Counted from the first letter of the stretch, positions 18,115 through 27,209 are shown. The stretch: 64,000 nt of DNA from Hymenobacter nivis (GCF_003149515.1 NZ_CP029145.1:3162001-3226000); one strand, 5' to 3'. Translations and numbers: made by a program. Notes: a model not told the origin generated them from the letters alone.

Positions 18115-18397
18115 TTTAAATCGGGGGTCCGACCCCCGATTTTGGTCCTCAGAGGATCTATTTTCATCCTCCGAGGACCGAGATAGAGCCCAATTGGCCC
18201 GATTTCGGGGCTTAAACCCTTAAAATCGGTCCTCTGAGGGTCTATCTCGAACCAAATTGGCTCCAAATAGACCCTCGGAGGACCGATTTTGAGCTTCCGA
18301 GGCGCTAAATTGAGCTTCTGAGGACTGAAATCGGGGGTCGGACCCTCGAAACGGACCCTCCGAGGTCCGAAATCGGGGGTCGGACCCGCGATTTAAT
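18115..18397. repeat. 21-bp phased array of short palindromes
   Basis: Thirteen 11-bp palindromes or near-palindromes start at 18125, 18146, 18167, 18188, 18209, 18230, 18251, 18272, 18293, 18314, 18335, 18356 and 18377, exactly 21 bp apart. Perfect examples are GGGTCCGACCC (18125), TCCTCAGAGGA (18146), TCCTCCGAGGA (18167) and GGGTCGGACCC (18335 and 18377). Spacers are 10 bp and mostly variants of CCGATTTTGG or its reverse complement. Since 21 is a multiple of three, every frame reads as a degenerate heptapeptide repeat; no start, stop or codon pattern favours coding. It lies between mrcA and uvrC, both rightward. Confidence 0.9.
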
Positions 18398-18497
18398 TTT
18401 TCGGCTTGCCTTTTTAGGGGCCCCGGGGGTATTTGCGGCACAACGGGGCCGGTTTTGTCGTTCTACTCCGCAACTGTTTCCTTTCCCTCGCTTTCGC

Positions 18498-20309
18498 ATG
18501 GCCGCTTCCCCCGATTTACAAGCCCAAATCAACCACCTCCCCCACCGGCCGGGGGTGTACAAGTATTTCGACGACGAGGGCATCATCTACGTGGGCAAGG
18601 CCATCGACCTACGCAAGCGGGTGAGCAGCTACTTCAACAAGAACGACCACAACAAGAAGACCCAGCAGCTGGTGCGCAACATCAAGCGCCTGGAATTCAC
18701 GATTGTGGACTCGGAGTCGGACGCGTTTTTGCTCGAGAACAACCTCATCAAGCAGCACCAGCCCAAGTACAACATCCTGCTGAAAGACGGCAAAACCTAC
18801 CCCTACCTCTGCCTCACCAGCGAGCGGTTTCCGCGCCTGCTGCCCACGCGCAACAAGGTGGCCGACGGCTCGCGCTACTACGGGCCCTACGCCACGGGCA
18901 CGGCCATGAACGTGCTATTGGAGCTGATCAGGGCCCTGTACCCGCTGCGCACCTGCACCTACAACCTGGCGCCGGCCAACGTGGCGGCCGGCAAGTTCAA
19001 GGTGTGCCTGGAGTACCACATCGGCAACTGCAAGGGCCCCTGCGTGAACCTGGAGGACGAGGCCACCTACAACGGCTACATCACCCAGATCAAGCAAATC
19101 CTGAACGGCGATCTGCGCATTCCGAAGCAGTACTTCCGCGAGCAGATGGGCCGCGCCGCCCAGGAGATGCAGTACGAGCTGGCCCACCAGTTCAAGGTGA
19201 AATTGGACAAGCTCGACGCCTTCCAGGCCAAAAGCACGATCGTGAGCGACACGCTGACCAACATCGACGTGTTCGCCATTGCCTCGAACGAGAAGGCCGC
19301 CTTCATCTCCTACATGAAGGTGATGAACGGCTCCATCATCCTCACCCAGACCCTGGAAGTGACGAAGAAGCTCGACGAGCCCGACGCCGAAATCCTGGGG
19401 CCCCTGGTGATGCAGCTGCGCCAGGACTTTGAAAGCGAGGCCCGCGAAGTGCTCTCCAACGTGGCCCTGGAGCTGCCGCTGCCCGGCGTAGCGCTGGCCG
19501 TGCCCCAAATCGGCGACAAGCGCAAGCTGCTGGAGCTGGGCCTGAAAAACGTACTCTACCTGCGCAAGGAAAAGGAGAGCATGAACGAGCGTGGCAAGGA
19601 CCTGAACGAGGTGCGCATCATGGAAACCATTAAGAAGGACTTGCGCCTCAAGGACTTGCCCAAGCACATCGAATGCTTCGACAACTCGAACTTCCAGGGC
19701 GACAACCCGGTGGCGGCGATGGTGTGCTTCCGCAACGCCAAGCCTAGTAAGAGGGATTACCGCCACTACCACATCAAAACCGTGGTGGGCCCCGACGATT
19801 TCCAGTCCATGTACGAAGTGGTGCACCGCCGCTACCGCCGCCTCAGCGAGGAGGGCGCCAGCCTGCCCCAGCTCGTCATCGTGGACGGTGGCAAGGGCCA
19901 GCTCAGCATGGCCGTGAAGGCCCTGAAGGACCTGAACCTATGGGGCCAGATCCCGGTCATCGGCATCGCCAAGCGCCTGGAGGAAATCTACGTGCCCAAC
20001 GACCCGCTGCCCATCTACATCGACAAGCGGAGCGAGTCGCTGCGCCTGTTCCAGCGGATGCGCGACGAAGTGCACCGCTTCGGCATCACCTTCCACCGCT
20101 CCCTGCGCGACGCCGGCACCCTCAAAACCGAGCTAACCGATGTGAAAGGCTTGGGGCCCGTCACGGCCGAAAAGCTACTGAACAAGTTCAAGTCCGTGAA
20201 GAAGATCCGCGAGTTGAGCGAAGCCGAGCTAGTCGCCGAAGTCGGCAAAGCCAAAACCAAGGTGCTCCAAGCCTACTTCGACCAGCAGGAAGCCGAGCCC
20301 GCCGAGTAA
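18498..20309 (+). CDS. uvrC: Excinuclease ABC subunit C
   Basis: Makes both incisions in nucleotide excision repair after UvrB loading. The 603-residue protein has an N-terminal GIY-YIG nuclease (RPGVYKYFD...IIYVGKAIDL, residues 13-45), a UVR-like region for UvrB contact in the middle, the RNase H-like nuclease with catalytic Asp in IECFDNSNFQGDNPVAAMV (about residue 395), and a C-terminal helix-hairpin-helix (VKGLGPVTAEKLLNKF). Length is normal. The ATG follows the palindrome array by about 100 bp. Confidence 0.97.
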   Translation: MAASPDLQAQINHLPHRPGVYKYFDDEGIIYVGKAIDLRKRVSSYFNKNDHNKKTQQLVRNIKRLEFTIVDSESDAFLLENNLIKQHQPKYNILLKDGKTYPYLCLTSERFPRLLPTRNKVADGSRYYGPYATGTAMNVLLELIRALYPLRTCTYNLAPANVAAGKFKVCLEYHIGNCKGPCVNLEDEATYNGYITQIKQILNGDLRIPKQYFREQMGRAAQEMQYELAHQFKVKLDKLDAFQAKSTIVSDTLTNIDVFAIASNEKAAFISYMKVMNGSIILTQTLEVTKKLDEPDAEILGPLVMQLRQDFESEAREVLSNVALELPLPGVALAVPQIGDKRKLLELGLKNVLYLRKEKESMNERGKDLNEVRIMETIKKDLRLKDLPKHIECFDNSNFQGDNPVAAMVCFRNAKPSKRDYRHYHIKTVVGPDDFQSMYEVVHRRYRRLSEEGASLPQLVIVDGGKGQLSMAVKALKDLNLWGQIPVIGIAKRLEEIYVPNDPLPIYIDKRSESLRLFQRMRDEVHRFGITFHRSLRDAGTLKTELTDVKGLGPVTAEKLLNKFKSVKKIRELSEAELVAEVGKAKTKVLQAYFDQQEAEPAE

Positions 20310-20338
20310 CCTCGTGGCAACGGCCTCGGCCTAAAGCC

Positions 20339-20374
20339 AAGGGGCCCCCAGCATTGCTGCCGGGGGCCCCTTTC
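20339..20374. terminator. Bidirectional terminator between uvrC and gldN
   Basis: AAGGGGCCCCC (20339-20349) pairs with GGGGGCCCCTT (20362-20372). It lies between converging genes and a T-rich stretch follows on the plus strand. Confidence 0.8.
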
Positions 20375-20405
20375 TATTAAAACGTTCGGCTACGGAACTG
20401 GTGAC

Positions 20406-21392
20406 TTAGAAAGACCACAAGTTGTACTCGTACTCCACCAAATCGGCGGCTGTCTGCTGCGCGGCCAGAATGCCTTGCTGCTGCCCACCGTAGATGTCGT
20501 CGAGGCGCGCATCCCCGGCGTTCGACACCTTAGTAATGTAGGAGTTGAACAGCCACAGCTCAAAAGCATCGGCCAGGTTCTTGTGCTGGGCGTCGTTCTG
20601 GGAGTTGAACCAGATGGCGTTCTGCGGGTTGGCGCGGAACACCTTCACTAAATCGTTGTATTTAAAATAACCGACGGTTTTCTCGATTCCCGACACGTTG
20701 GACGGTAGCGTGGATGGCACAAGGATGCCGATAGTCTTGATGTCGTGGTACATACGCGACCGTTTCTTGTCAAAGATCATGTCCTCCTTTAGCTCTAACT
20801 GGTACAGGTCCTTGGCCCGATACTCGTTCACAGGGGACACTTTCACCACCGGCGCTGCGGCCACGGCGGGTACCGTCTCGTAAATTACCCTGCCGCGCTT
20901 GTCCTTGAGTGGCTTACCGTTGGCACCCAGCTTAGGCCGGCGCGTGGTAGCAGCGGTTGATTTTTTCTTAGCCGGGGCCCCCCAACCGTCATCGGCGGCG
21001 GCACCGCCGCCCAGGTCGCTCTCGCTAAAGCCAGCGGCTTTTTCGTCGGCGCTCAGTTCGTTGGTTTTATCAGCATACGACATGTTGGACGACACTTCGG
21101 CCGGGGTGAAGGTCGAGGTTAGCGAATCGTTGCGGTAGGCCTGGATTTCGCCCCGCTTCACGGCATCAAGGATGACGCGGCTAATTTCCTTGCCTTCCGA
21201 GAACATGGGCTTGTTCTGCTTCTCGCGCAGGTCTATGGCGCGCCAGATGCTTTTGCGGAACATTTGGTCGGACAGCGGAATCGGCCGGCGCGAGCCCGTG
21301 CTGCTGGCCGTAGTGGCCTGCTCCTGGGCCATAGCAGCGGTGCTGAGCGTCAGGCTGGCGGCCATAATGGCCAGAGTTTGGGTAGCTTTCAT
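20406..21392 (-). CDS. gldN: Gliding motility / T9SS protein GldN
   Basis: Periplasmic partner of GldK in the ring under the outer membrane of the type IX secretion system (PorN in Porphyromonas). 328 residues with a signal peptide, MKATQTLAIMAASLTLSTAAMAQ. The GldN-type core is seen in RRPIPLSDQMFRKSIWRAID, KRSRMYHDIKTIGILVPS and NDAQHKNLADAFELWLFNS. The ATG at 21392 is chosen since it starts the signal peptide; a longer frame adds 13 unlikely residues. It is the last gene of the gldKLMN block. An insert of about 65 residues rich in Ala, Lys and Gly near position 150 looks lineage-specific. Confidence 0.93.
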   Translation of the reverse strand: MKATQTLAIMAASLTLSTAAMAQEQATTASSTGSRRPIPLSDQMFRKSIWRAIDLREKQNKPMFSEGKEISRVILDAVKRGEIQAYRNDSLTSTFTPAEVSSNMSYADKTNELSADEKAAGFSESDLGGGAAADDGWGAPAKKKSTAATTRRPKLGANGKPLKDKRGRVIYETVPAVAAAPVVKVSPVNEYRAKDLYQLELKEDMIFDKKRSRMYHDIKTIGILVPSTLPSNVSGIEKTVGYFKYNDLVKVFRANPQNAIWFNSQNDAQHKNLADAFELWLFNSYITKVSNAGDARLDDIYGGQQQGILAAQQTAADLVEYEYNLWSF

Positions 21393-21454
21393 GTGAACGC
21401 GGGATAAGCGGGGATAGAAACAGCCGGTCAACGCCGGACCCGGATAGATTAGTA

Positions 21455-23041
21455 TTACAGCAGCGGAATGTTGAAAGTGCGCGATACGTTCACGGACTCC
21501 ACATTATTCTGGAAGTTCATGCGCTGCACGCCTTTCACTTCAATGTAGAGGCGGTCACCTTCGCGGTAAGCATTTACTACATCGCTCAGGTTAGCATCGG
21601 GGCCCGAAATCGTGCGGGTAGGGATAGCGGGGCGCTTGCCGCGCACCAGCGTCACCTCGTAGCTCGACACCCGGAAGCGGGCATCATCGGGCAGGAAGGT
21701 CAAGAAACCGGCGTCCGGCACAGCTTTCAGCGTCAACGAACGCACGGCAGTACCAGGGGTTCCTTGCTTCTCGTTGGCCTCACGGCCGCCTACGAAACAT
21801 TTGATTTCAGGCTTAGGAATGGGGCGCACCTGAAAGGTTTGCGAGCCAATGGCGTTGCCGCCGCTGCTCACGTTGAGGATTACCTCGCGGGCGTTGGGCA
21901 CCAGCGTCACATCGCCGAGCTTGCTGCCTGTAATGGTAGTAGCACCCGAAGCCGAGAAGCCGGGCTTGTACTGGGCCCCCAGGGCCGGCACGTTCACGGT
22001 CAGCTTGTTGCCGCACTTGAAGTACAGGGCCTGCACCGAAGCCGACTGAATCTGCATCACCGGCTTGGTGATGGTGTAAGGGACCAGCACTTTGAAGGTG
22101 GTGTCGCGGCCGTTCTGGTTGAAGCGAACCGTACCCGTCCACGAAGCCTTAGCATTGCCCGAAGCATCGAAGCTACCGGGGCGGGCCGTGAACTCTACTT
22201 TACCGTGGCCATCGGGGCCCACGGCCAGCGACGAGCCGTTCAGCGTCATCGACGGGTGGATGCTCGAAGCAGCGGCGGTCAGGAACAGTTCGGCCTTGTA
22301 CTTAGTGCCAGCGGCCACCGTGTTCGACTCAGCCGAAGCGAAAGCGCCGATCTTGTCAAATACAATGGTTTTAGCACCGACCTTCTGCGCTTGGGCCGAC
22401 AAGGCATCAGCCTCGTATTTCAGCACTTCGGTTTCTTTCTGCGACAGCACGGCGAGGGCCGCTACCAGCGGCGTATTCTCGAAGTTCAACTCGGCGAAGT
22501 CCTTGTTGGCCTGCTCGGGCATGGTTTTCACCAGCGGGTCTTCTTTACCGTCGAGCGCCAGCGGCACGGCCGAGGGCACATAGCCTTTGATGTACGAAGA
22601 GTAATCGTTCAGCTTGGCCTTCATTGGGTAAGCCAAGCCATTCTTGGTGCCCCCAATCATGGTGATGGCTACCTTATCCTCGGCGCTCATGTTCTTGTAT
22701 TCGGTAGCACCTTTCACGTTATCCGAAGCCGTTACCAGCTTGTCGCGGAGGTCGCGCAGGTAAGCCACCATCGTCTTGGTCTTTTCGCGGATTTCTTCGC
22801 TTTGAGCCAGCACGGCCTTGTCACGGGCCTGGTTTTGGTTTTTAACCACGGCGGCCTCAATGCCTTTTACCGTGCCATCGGCCGCCGCCGATGTTTTATC
22901 GTTCACACCAATTAAGCTGTCGTCGATGAACTTGAACTTCAGCAGAATTGCTGAGTTCACTTGCAGCGCAAGCAGAGCGGTTAGCACGAGGTACATCATG
23001 CCAATCATCTTCTGCCGCGGTGTTTCTTTTCCACCCGCCAT
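21455..23041 (-). CDS. gldM: Gliding motility / T9SS motor protein GldM
   Basis: Inner-membrane protein with one N-terminal helix and a long periplasmic arm of four domains that passes motor rotation to the GldK/GldN ring. 528 residues. The N-terminus MAGGKETPRQKMIGMMYLVL includes the conserved Arg9, which in Flavobacterium faces the GldL Glu in the motor. The periplasmic part starts with a helical bundle and continues as beta-rich domains to FQNNVESVNVSRTFNIPLL. It lies 55 bp after gldL and 62 bp before gldN. Confidence 0.96.
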   Translation of the reverse strand: MAGGKETPRQKMIGMMYLVLTALLALQVNSAILLKFKFIDDSLIGVNDKTSAAADGTVKGIEAAVVKNQNQARDKAVLAQSEEIREKTKTMVAYLRDLRDKLVTASDNVKGATEYKNMSAEDKVAITMIGGTKNGLAYPMKAKLNDYSSYIKGYVPSAVPLALDGKEDPLVKTMPEQANKDFAELNFENTPLVAALAVLSQKETEVLKYEADALSAQAQKVGAKTIVFDKIGAFASAESNTVAAGTKYKAELFLTAAASSIHPSMTLNGSSLAVGPDGHGKVEFTARPGSFDASGNAKASWTGTVRFNQNGRDTTFKVLVPYTITKPVMQIQSASVQALYFKCGNKLTVNVPALGAQYKPGFSASGATTITGSKLGDVTLVPNAREVILNVSSGGNAIGSQTFQVRPIPKPEIKCFVGGREANEKQGTPGTAVRSLTLKAVPDAGFLTFLPDDARFRVSSYEVTLVRGKRPAIPTRTISGPDANLSDVVNAYREGDRLYIEVKGVQRMNFQNNVESVNVSRTFNIPLL

Positions 23042-23096
23042 CAGGAATATCCTTTAGAAATGAGTAATAAGGAATAATTAGGATAAGACACTTCCC

Positions 23097-23903
23097 TTAG
23101 GCTTGGGCAGGAACGCGCATTGCGCTCAGCATATTGCCGTACACCCGGTTAAGCGAGGTCAGGTTGCCGGTCAGGTCGGCCACTTGCTTCTGGAACTGCT
23201 CAGTGTCCTTGCCGGCCTGGGTCATGTTGTCCATGGCCTTGCCCAGCGTACCGTAGAACTGGTTCATGGACTTGAGATGCGTGTTGGCGTCCTGCAATTC
23301 CATTTCGTACACCGCATTCAGGGCCCCCAGGTTCTTAGTCACGTTCTGCACCTGCTGGTGATACTCTTTAGCGTCGCCCGTAGCATCGGCCAGCGACGTA
23401 ATAGCCGCCGCGGTGTTCGAGTAAGCCACGTTGATTTTGTCGAGCGAATCGGCGGCGGTACGTACTTTCTTCGTGTACTCGTCGGTCACATTGGTAGCAT
23501 CGCCCAACTGGCCCAACTGAGCCGTAGTGGTGCTGAGGCGGTTCAGGCCCTGGCCCAGGTTAGCAAGGGCTTCGGGGGTTACGTTGGCGTTTTTCAGCAT
23601 GTCGTCCAGCTTACCAGTCAGGCCGTTCGGCTTGCTGTCGCGGAAACGGTTGTCATTGGTACTGGGGTCGTAGCCTTCGCTCAGTTCGGGGTACACCAGC
23701 GACCAATCGTGGTCGGATTGGTGGGGCTGGAAAGCGCTCAGGAAGAAGATAACGGCTTCCGTGCCCAAGCCCACCATAAGCATAATATCAGCACCTTTCC
23801 AGTGCAGAATTTTAAATAGTGCACCAATAATAACTACTGCAGCACCGATGCCATACACCTTGGGCATCACATCGTCATATAGAAAATTCTTTTTAGCGGC
23901 CAT
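23097..23903 (-). CDS. gldL: Gliding motility / T9SS motor protein GldL
   Basis: Stator-like subunit of the proton-driven T9SS motor, 268 residues. Two membrane helices (VYGIGAAVVIIGALFKILHW and ADIMLMVGLGTEAVIFFLSA) are followed by a long cytoplasmic coiled-coil tail. Glu49 in the second helix matches the conserved channel Glu of Flavobacterium GldL, so the motor should be functional. The tail has repeated helical segments (ANLGQGLNRLSTTTAQLGQL) suited to oligomer packing. Confidence 0.96.
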   Translation of the reverse strand: MAAKKNFLYDDVMPKVYGIGAAVVIIGALFKILHWKGADIMLMVGLGTEAVIFFLSAFQPHQSDHDWSLVYPELSEGYDPSTNDNRFRDSKPNGLTGKLDDMLKNANVTPEALANLGQGLNRLSTTTAQLGQLGDATNVTDEYTKKVRTAADSLDKINVAYSNTAAAITSLADATGDAKEYHQQVQNVTKNLGALNAVYEMELQDANTHLKSMNQFYGTLGKAMDNMTQAGKDTEQFQKQVADLTGNLTSLNRVYGNMLSAMRVPAQA

Positions 23904-23961
23904 CTTAGTAAAAGTTAAAGAAGTGTGGAAGGTTAATTGTGGGTTGGGTGGTTAATATAAA

Positions 23962-24981
23962 TTAGTTGAGCTTGGAATTGGAACCCATACCGATTTGAAT
24001 CATCGAGCAGCGGAAGCCGATGTAGGAGCGGGCCGAGTCTTGGTATTCGAAATTGCGGGTACCGGTTTCGAGGAAGTAAGCAATGTCTTTCCACGAGCCG
24101 CCGCGCACCACTTTGCGGGGTTCGTTGTCGTCGGGGTTGGTGGGGTTCAAGTCCCACACCACGGGCACCGAAGCTTCCATATAAGCATCGTCGCACCACT
24201 CGGCTACGTTGCCCGACATATCATACAAGCCGAAATCGTTGGGGAAGAACGAGCCCACTTCTGAGGTGTAGGCGTAGCCATCGCTGACATAGTCGCCGCG
24301 GCCGGGCTTGAAGTTGGCCAGCATGCAGCCTTTGGTATTGCGCAAGTAAGGGCCGCCCCAAGGATAGGTAGCGCCTTCGCGGCCACCGCGGGCAGCGTAC
24401 TCCCACTCAGCCTCCGAGGGCAAGCGGAAGTTGGGGTCGGCGGCATCGCCACGCTCTTCGCGGGTAGCGTTGCGGTATTTGGTGCGCCAGTTGCAAAAGT
24501 ATTTTGCCGCGAACCAATCCACGCCTACCACTGGATAATCGTCGAACGCCGGGTGGGTGTAGTAATATTCCAGCAGGGGGTCGCCCATGTGGTAGGTAAA
24601 GTCGCGTACCCACACCGTCGTGTCAGGGTACAATTCCGTCATCACGTATTCCTCACCGAGCACATCCAGCGAGTCCTGCTTGATTGCTTCGATGAACTGA
24701 CGGTATTTATTGTTAGTGATTTCCGTCTCGTCCATGTAAAAGCCGGCGATAGTCACCTGCTTGTTCATGTTCACCATCGACGCGGAAATGTCCTGGTCCG
24801 TCTGGCCCATATGAAAGGTACCGCCCGGGCAGGGTACCATTCCAAAAGGTACTTCTTGAGGATTGTAATAAGGCCGGTCCTGTGCGCCGACTAATTCGCC
24901 TTCGAAGCCCTTGCTAAAGCTGCAACCCCCCAAAAGGGCTCCAGAAAGCGCGAACAGGGATAATGCTAATAACTTATTCAT
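23962..24981 (-). CDS. gldK: Gliding motility / T9SS outer-membrane lipoprotein GldK
   Basis: Lipoprotein (lipobox LLGGC, Cys20) that forms the outer-membrane ring of the T9SS with GldN. 339 residues with the formylglycine-generating-enzyme-like fold: MVPCPGGTFHMGQTD, FYMDETEITNNKYRQFIEA, VGVDWFAAKYFCNWRT, LPSEAEWEYAARGGREGATY and VVRGGSWKD. As in other GldK proteins this fold is structural, not enzymatic. It is first of the gldKLMN block and has its own promoter element. Confidence 0.95.
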   Translation of the reverse strand: MNKLLALSLFALSGALLGGCSFSKGFEGELVGAQDRPYYNPQEVPFGMVPCPGGTFHMGQTDQDISASMVNMNKQVTIAGFYMDETEITNNKYRQFIEAIKQDSLDVLGEEYVMTELYPDTTVWVRDFTYHMGDPLLEYYYTHPAFDDYPVVGVDWFAAKYFCNWRTKYRNATREERGDAADPNFRLPSEAEWEYAARGGREGATYPWGGPYLRNTKGCMLANFKPGRGDYVSDGYAYTSEVGSFFPNDFGLYDMSGNVAEWCDDAYMEASVPVVWDLNPTNPDDNEPRKVVRGGSWKDIAYFLETGTRNFEYQDSARSYIGFRCSMIQIGMGSNSKLN

Positions 24982-25037
24982 GGGAGTAAAGAGTCGTGTT
25001 GAATTGGCAGAGCTATCGGTTTATGTTGTTCGGCTGG

Positions 25038-25045
25038 CAAATATA
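25038..25045 (-). promoter_or_regulatory. -7 element (TATATTTG) for gldKLMN
   Basis: TATATTTG on the minus strand matches TAnnTTTG, 56 bp before the gldK start. A TTGTG word about 20 bp further upstream could serve as the -33 element. Confidence 0.65.
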
Positions 25046-25222
25046 CAATTTCCAGCACAATTGCACAATAATTTTTTATCGCAGGTGTGAGCACCGCAAA
25101 AGCGTAAAAAATGTCCCGCAACAATTGATGAGCAGATTGGTGCAGTGGGTGCACCAGCAAAGGCGGGGCCATAAAGGGCCTTACCAAGTGAAAAACAGCG
25201 TTTTTAACGGTCGCTCGATAGG

Positions 25223-26218
25223 CTAGAAACTGTAGCGGGGCGTGCGGATGGCCGGCCGGAGAATCAATCCGGGCTTAGGCAGGCGGTACGAGAGCAAAAT
25301 TTCGTGGGAACTGAGGGCTCGCGCATCTTGATTAAATGCAACAAAATCAAAAGCGTAGCCTACGCGAATTGCATTGTCTTTAGCAAAGCTTAATCCAATT
25401 AAGCCCGAAACGGATTCTTGTAGCCTATAGTTTGCACCTATCCAATATTTATCATCAAGGGTGGCCCGTAGCCCTCCTTCAAAAGAATAATTTTTTGTGT
25501 TACCAAACTTGTTGCTCGATCCAGAATTGCCGGGCAGTACGGCCTTGGCTAGAATCGTGGGCGTAACAACAACGGAAGAAGATGCCTCAATATTGTATCC
25601 TGCCGTGAAATAAGCGTGATTTTCTCCTAAATAAGAAGGAACCGAATTGCCGTACTGGTTGGCGAAGTGATAAGTGGAGCGCAGTAAGTTGTTGGCGCTC
25701 AAACCGGCATAGAACTTTGGCGACTCGTACCAAATGCCGGCCCCCGCATCAAACTTGCGGTCGGACCCATTGTAAGGAATGTAAGGGTCGATGGGATCAA
25801 TGGCCACGAACGTACCCGCGCTGATGTAGGTGAACGTGCCCTGAATGCCGAAACCCAGCTTACCGGCCCCCAGCTTGACGTGCTGCGAATACGACAAAGC
25901 GGTGTTGGTCACCCGTACTTCCCCGGCTTGGTCGTAGCTCACGGCCAGCCCCACGCCGCCGTTGAGGGCCAGAATGGGCAGCGAGGCCGTAATCAAGCCC
26001 GTGCGGGGGGCTCCGTTGGCGTCGCCCCGGCTATTAGTGAGATTGTAGTATTGGTAGCGGCCGATCAGGTTAACCTCGCCCTGCCCCTTAATGCCGGCGT
26101 ACGCCGGGTTGAGGTACATGCCATTGAAGCCGTAGTGGGTGAACTGGGGCTGCTGTTGTGCCAGGGCCGGAGCTGCGCCACCGGCCAGTAGGAGAAGGGC
26201 AAGTAAGCTTTTTTTCAT
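25223..26218 (-). CDS. T9SS PorP/SprF family outer-membrane protein
   Basis: 331 residues with signal peptide (MKKSLLALLLLAGGAAPALA, cleaved at AQQQ). It has the family opening QFTHYGFNGMYLNPAYAGIK and many amphipathic beta strands, ending as a barrel. PorP/SprF proteins are outer-membrane partners of the T9SS that tether secreted adhesins or the PorE complex. Placement just upstream of gldK on the same strand is the usual context. The ATG at 26218 starts the signal peptide; the frame stays open far upstream without a credible start. Confidence 0.92.
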   Translation of the reverse strand: MKKSLLALLLLAGGAAPALAQQQPQFTHYGFNGMYLNPAYAGIKGQGEVNLIGRYQYYNLTNSRGDANGAPRTGLITASLPILALNGGVGLAVSYDQAGEVRVTNTALSYSQHVKLGAGKLGFGIQGTFTYISAGTFVAIDPIDPYIPYNGSDRKFDAGAGIWYESPKFYAGLSANNLLRSTYHFANQYGNSVPSYLGENHAYFTAGYNIEASSSVVVTPTILAKAVLPGNSGSSNKFGNTKNYSFEGGLRATLDDKYWIGANYRLQESVSGLIGLSFAKDNAIRVGYAFDFVAFNQDARALSSHEILLSYRLPKPGLILRPAIRTPRYSF

Positions 26219-26283
26219 GGGGTAGAAACCAAGGAAAGGAGAAATAGGCCACAGAGATACGCACAGACCATGGGATGTACGTT

Positions 26284-26291
26284 CAAATGTA
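26284..26291 (-). promoter_or_regulatory. -7 element (TACATTTG) for the PorP/SprF gene
   Basis: TACATTTG on the minus strand fits TAnnTTTG and lies 66 bp before the start codon. Confidence 0.6.
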
Positions 26292-26420
26292 AGGTTAATT
26301 CGCGGGCTCGTGACCTGGTACGGGGCCCAACGCAAAACGCCGAAAACAAAGTTTTCGGCGTTTGTGAAATTCTCATCAACGGTTAAAAAAACTGGCTCAA
26401 AGGAGGCCTGTTTTATTTTA

Positions 26421-27209
26421 TCAGGCCTGTTGATTGCGGCGAATATATGCCTCGATGGCCCCTGCCATAGAAGGCGCGTTGGGCATGGGGGCCTCGATGT
26501 CGAGCTCCAAGTTGGCATCGCGCACGGCCTTAGCCGTGGTGGGGCCGAAAGCTGCGATACGGGTACCGTCTTGCACAAAATTGGGGAAGTTGACGAACAG
26601 CGAGCTGATACCCGAGGGGCTAAAAAACGCCAGCACGTCGTACTTCACGTCCGACAAATCCGACAAGTCGCTGGCCACCGTGCGATAGATGACGGCTTCC
26701 GTAAACTTGAGGTTGTTGGCGCGCATAAACACCGGCAAGTCGTCTTTGCGAATATCAGAGCACGGGTAGAGAAAATTCTCGCCCTTGTGCTTTTTGATGA
26801 CGTCGAACAAGTCGGCCGCCGTGCGCGTGCCCACAAAGAGCTTGCGCTTGCGCAACACGATGTACTTCTGCAAGTAGTTAGCCGTCTGCTCCGAAATGCA
26901 GAAATATTTCATTTCGGCAGGCATCTCGATTTTGGCTTCCTGGCAAATGCGGAAGAAGTGGTCGACGGCGTTACGGCTGGTGAAAATCACCGCCGTAAAG
27001 TCCGCAATATTGATTTTATCGCGCCGAAAGTCTTTGTAGGAGACTGGTTGAACTTCGATAAACTCCCGAAAATCAACCCGAATGCCGTACTTCTCAGCAA
27101 GGGCCGAATACGGGGAAACTTCGGTAGTGGGCTTGGGCTGGGTTACCAAAATGCTTTGGATGCGCTTGGTGTGCCGGCCGATGCCCGGCGTGTCTGCACT
27201 CTCGGCCAT
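26421..27209 (-). CDS. hemD: Uroporphyrinogen-III synthase
   Basis: Closes and inverts ring D of hydroxymethylbilane in haem synthesis. 262 residues; two Rossmann-like halves are visible, with ADFTAVIFTSRNAVDHFF in the first and YDVLAFFSPSGISSLFVNF with IAAFGPTTAKAVRDANLELD in the second, all typical of HemD. The ATG at 27209 gives MAESADTPG. It follows the DUF4271 gene by 81 bp on the same strand; the pair is likely co-transcribed. Confidence 0.9.
   Translation of the reverse strand: MAESADTPGIGRHTKRIQSILVTQPKPTTEVSPYSALAEKYGIRVDFREFIEVQPVSYKDFRRDKINIADFTAVIFTSRNAVDHFFRICQEAKIEMPAEMKYFCISEQTANYLQKYIVLRKRKLFVGTRTAADLFDVIKKHKGENFLYPCSDIRKDDLPVFMRANNLKFTEAVIYRTVASDLSDLSDVKYDVLAFFSPSGISSLFVNFPNFVQDGTRIAAFGPTTAKAVRDANLELDIEAPMPNAPSMAGAIEAYIRRNQQA

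Noticed and set aside
18115-18397. CRISPR array
   Set aside because: The spacers are not unique and the repeated units are short, variable palindromes on a 21-bp period, unlike CRISPR repeats; there are no cas genes.
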